In this document: one piece after another, positions 60,694 to 64,000 of the stretch
Layout: the number at the start of each line of letters is the position of its first letter
How positions within the stretch are numbered: position 1 is the stretch's first letter
Assembly: GCA_963920665.1 (NCBI GenBank)
Contig: OY987271.1
Span: 1,800,501 to 1,864,500, forward strand
Direction: 5' to 3'
DNA from: Straminergon stramineum
Taxonomy: Eukaryota > Streptophyta > Bryopsida > Hypnales > Calliergonaceae
Length of the DNA stretch: 64,000 nt
The notes under the pieces: generated by a model
Seen by the model: the letters and a program-made list of their open reading frames with translations, nothing else
Told to the model about the DNA's origin: nothing
Database searches by the model: none
Made by a program: the position numbers and the translations under genes

Positions 60694-61323
60694 GATCACC
60701 CATTTCTGATCACTTAACCCTTGAACAGCAGGATGGTGACCCTGGAAATCAACCATTTTGGAACTGTGTGACATCATCTACTTTAAGAAAATCAAAACTA
60801 CTCATTGGGAGTCAAACTATTGTAGAAGATCTTCCTTTTTCATCCCTAATTCTAAGGATGAATAGTTGCACTTTTGTCTTACACGTGAGAATTCCTTATC
60901 ATTTATCGGACAAGAAACATCCACCTCGTCCTTTAGGGGTTAAGCAATTTAGCCTATTTGCGCCATGGGAAAAATTCAGGAAAAAATTTCCCCCTATAGA
61001 GAACTAGATTTAAGAAGGATTTCATAATTTTCATTTAAAAATTCCCTTAAAAGCAAAATTATCACAGATTTTTTTGTAAAGATTCTATTTGTCCCATTCT
61101 TGATATGTAGGCAAACCTATTTCCAACTATAAGATGGTTCCAAATTCGATGTAAAGCTTCCAATGTACACATAGTGATTATGTAAGCTTTCAACGTACAC
61201 CTCCCGGACAATTTTGTTGTCCCCAGGGTCTTGCAATGCATGAGCTGTCACCTACAATTCATGTGATCGGAAATGGAGCACCCTGGATTACAAGAATGAC
61301 AGGCTGATCGGAAATGGGTGATC
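60694..61323. mobile_element. Possible 630-bp element with about 18-bp terminal inverted repeats
   Basis: GATCACCCATTTCTGATCA (60,694-60,712) pairs with TGATCGGAAATGGGTGATC (61,305-61,323), with one mismatch. A further copy of the right repeat (tgatcggaaatggagcacc) is at about 61,265. The interior has an 80-codon ORF of no recognised family (60,768-61,007). Confidence 0.5.
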
Positions 61324-61650
61324 TCCTTTAACTCCTTTTTCATTCAACTGCCTTAATTTTTCACATACAAAAATGGACACATGCGTATCTGCCCCACACA
61401 TACTTCAATTCCCCCACCGAAATTGTCTGCCCGAAGCAAGCTATTTCAGCAGCCTACTGAACCAGGGCACATCAATTTTTTTTTCCCAAAACCAAACATG
61501 TTCCACAACATGTATTTTTCTCTTCAATTTGCACTCACTATTAGTCTTGCTGTCAAAACCACAGCATGCAGAACCTGTGCATGAACTCCCCCAAAAATAG
61601 ATGGATGAAATTTCTCATTTCTGTGTCCACAGTGACATCTCGAAAAAGCC
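61324..61650. other. Low-repeat spacer, no assigned gene
   Basis: Two overlapping random-looking ORFs in different frames (61,373-61,600). No motif recognised. Confidence 0.3.
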
Positions 61651-61866
61651 CCCCAATCGCATTAGTATTGTTGCAATGGTTGAACAGTCCAATATTGAAA
61701 TTGGACAGTCACAATACTGCAAATAGTATTGCAACAATACATTTTTAGTATATACCTACTGAAAATGTATTGAAATGTGTTGTTGCAATATTGTTTGTAG
61801 TATTGCAACAATCTAATTTCAATACTGGACTGTTCAACCATTGCAACAATACTGATGCAATTGGGG
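61651..61866. mobile_element. Near-perfect 216-bp foldback MITE
   Basis: Arms of about 103 bp. ccccaatcgcattagtattg (61,651) pairs with caatactgatgcaattgggg (right end); ttgcaatggttgaacagtcc pairs with ggactgttcaaccattgcaa. The centre is at about 61,759 (agtatatacctact). Confidence 0.9.
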
Positions 61867-61896
61867 TGGGGGGTGGGGTGGGGTGGGGGTGAGGGG
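61863..61896 (+). other. Potential G-quadruplex tract
   Basis: Six runs of four or more G separated by one to two bases, immediately at the right end of the foldback element. A ccccccc-like run borders the left end. Confidence 0.7.
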
Positions 61897-61899
61897 ATA

Positions 61900-64000
61900 G
61901 TTTCCTAATGGAGGTTTCAACTTTGTTCGTTGTTCGGAAATTGAAATTCGGAGCACTTAGGGGTTAAAAGGGGATTCTAGATTCTCTTAGAATGCATTTT
62001 TTGAACATTGTATGAATAAACTATGAATTTTCAAAGTGCTGAAAATAAGTATTTTTAAAACCAACCCTAAACTCTCATGAATAGCAGAAAGTACATCTTA
62101 GGCAAGAATATATAGGGGTCAGTTTTAGAAAGAGGTCACTTTTAGGTGTAGTTACCTTATCTTTTTGTCCCCACACTATACTATACATTAACTACATTAT
62201 GGTCAGTTTTAGACACAGGAAACATGAAGTGATTATTTTGCAAGATGCCAGGTAATATAAGATTCAACACTCTCAACCATTATCAAATTGCCATGTGGCA
62301 CTTGAAAATTCAAGCATTTACTGCTTTGAATCAATGAGTACGAAACTGACCTAATGTAGGATAGACCTCAAAACACAATAACTTACAGATGTAGGGGTAT
62401 TATACAGATGATTCAAAAAATAAGGCAAAATTGTTTTTCAAAATTTTATATAAAGTATATTATTACATCCAGATTCTTCAATGTCATTAATCTACAAGAT
62501 TTATTTGCTAGATACTATTATTACTAATAGTAGAAAAAAATAATATAAAATCATTGGAACACATCATCACATACCTCAAATATAATCCACTTATAATCTC
62601 GGAGGTGTAAGCCAGTGATCCCGGAACTAGTTTAAGGAATTTAGTGCAATATGCTACTTTCAAAATAAACATGCATCAACTTTGGCTATCTTGAGACAAA
62701 TTAGTATTAAATAAAAATAGAAAAGAAAGGATCTTGCAAGTTGTAAGAGATTATTGGGAATAATATAACACAAAATTGACTAAATAGATGCTGATTCCAA
62801 TGTAGAGAAAGTTGCATATTTACTATCAAAATGTATTGGTTGTTGCAATCTTGAATAAAATCTATATTTTTTTCAAGGATTTTTTCCAATGTACATTTAC
62901 CTACTGAAAATTTTTAGTAGCAATGGAGCTAATTTTAGCTAGTTCTGTGAACAATGGTGTAGGCTATGCCATGAATTTCGTATCTAACAACAAAGTAAAT
63001 GGAAGGGGCATTATTATTGGATGTGGCTTGTAAAACTCATACATGTAAAGACCTATAGATGAATTTGTATTACTTGATTTTGTGAATGGGAATTACAAGA
63101 TTTCAATACAATAAACACTTGAAGCCTATTACAATTTATAGAAAAAGTCAACAATGTAAATAATTATATATTAAAAAAAAGAAATTTTACTCAAGTGTAA
63201 TTTCGTGATGATATGTGTGAGATTCTATAAATAAATGTCTATATGAATAAATACAATCTTTTTGGCAAATTAGAAACAAGAACACATGCATGAATTACAA
63301 GAGAGTAAAATTAACCAAAAATGCACTCTAATTCAAAATGGCCTTAACATTTTAAATAATTCAGCATACTTTGAGGCAGAAATGTGGAATCAGGTGTTAC
63401 TTGATGGATAAGCCATAGAATAACCACAATTATTTTCCAACTAAAATTCCCAAATGAATCATTATCCATTTTTTCAGAAAAAAATATCCTAATTGATAGG
63501 AAATTTTATCAATGTCCTTTTCCAACAACAAAAAATTCAAATCATTTCAAGTGTTTATGCATCTAAAAATGAAGAAAACGTTCGGAAATGTAAAATTTTG
63601 GAATTCTTTCATTTCTACAACTCCAACTGAAGTTTTGTTCTCCTCTAAGTAATGATATGTGTTTGGCCTAATGGGCTAAATCAAAGCCTTAATTATATAC
63701 TCTCATCAATTCACTCCGAGTTAGCTTCAAATCATTGCAAATTGGTTCATTCTAGCAATAGAAGTATGCAGTTGATATTGAAGTCATGGCTTAGACATGT
63801 GTTAAGCTGGGCATGGGTTGGTAGAAACCCTATAATAGCTAGTATTTTCTTTCAATTGACAGACACATCTACAAACTTTCATGAGAAGCTCAAGGCAACA
63901 TCCTTCTATAAATTTTTGAAAAAATCACATGAAGTCCCCATTTTTTTTTTCTTTCAATTGTAACGTTGTTTCTTATAGCATACAGGATGTACAAGTAGAA
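61900..64000. other. No gene seen
   Basis: AT-rich. ggtcagttttaga occurs twice about 85 bp apart (62,128; 62,211). The ORF at 63,652-63,963 has no recognised motif. Confidence 0.3.

Noticed and set aside
1..64000. CRISPR arrays, rRNA genes, prokaryotic operons or prophage
   Set aside because: No regularly spaced palindromic repeats with unique spacers, no rRNA-like sequence, and no runs of adjacent ORFs with ribosome-binding sites.

Overview
The window looks like nuclear DNA of a land plant with a large, repeat-rich genome. It holds one recognisable multi-exon gene with short AT-rich introns at the left edge, followed by about 58 kb of AT-rich DNA made mostly of old LTR-retrotransposon pieces, foldback (MITE-like) elements, a SINE-like unit, a CACTA-like insertion and a dead piggyBac-like transposase. 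The low gene density and the piggyBac relic lean towards a non-flowering plant, but nothing here fixes the species.

Gene (about 1.15-5.6 kb, + strand). Eleven exons can be joined by eye in one continuous phase to about 1,070 codons. The first exons carry a ParB-like domain with an Asp-Gly-Asn-His-Arg core. The last exons carry a beta-class (N4-cytosine/N6-adenine) amino-methyltransferase fold: a degenerate catalytic motif IV (DIPE instead of D/S/N-PP-Y/W) lies before a glycine-containing AdoMet motif I. This architecture is typical of bacteria and phages, yet here it is cut by plant introns. Two in-frame stops (2960 TAG, 4346 TGA) remain, so the gene may be newly dead; a third apparent stop (3747 TAA) lies in a convincing 81-nt intron.

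Repeats. Four dispersed families explain much of the rest. (1) A Ty3-like LTR/leader family with a conserved promoter module (CAAT-like box about 150-200 bp before a TATA box): + copies near 8.9-10.3, 47.9-49.2 and 52.7-56.9 kb, - copies at 16.8-18.9 and 19.3-21.3 kb. Several have a primer-binding-site-like TGGCRATGCC sequence and a 62-bp subrepeat array. (2) A family with a conserved GGATGAAGTTTG hairpin (12.2, 14.9, 30.7, 51.3 kb). (3) A family with an AT-rich array of exactly 20-bp period before a CT-rich leader (25.4 and 28.5 kb on +, 36.8 kb on -, a shorter relative at 6.6 kb). (4) A shorter family at 24.9 and 34.35 kb.

Insertions and edges. A 1.85-kb CACTA-like element (54,067-55,915) is nested in one family-1 copy. 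Foldback elements lie at 8.6, 14.4, 36.0, 57.0, 58.2, 60.7 and 61.65 kb. A GC-richer island at 44-45.6 kb and low-repeat DNA at 59.9-61.6 kb hold short protein-like ORFs that I cannot identify. No rRNA, functional tRNA, CRISPR or prokaryotic-type operon was seen.
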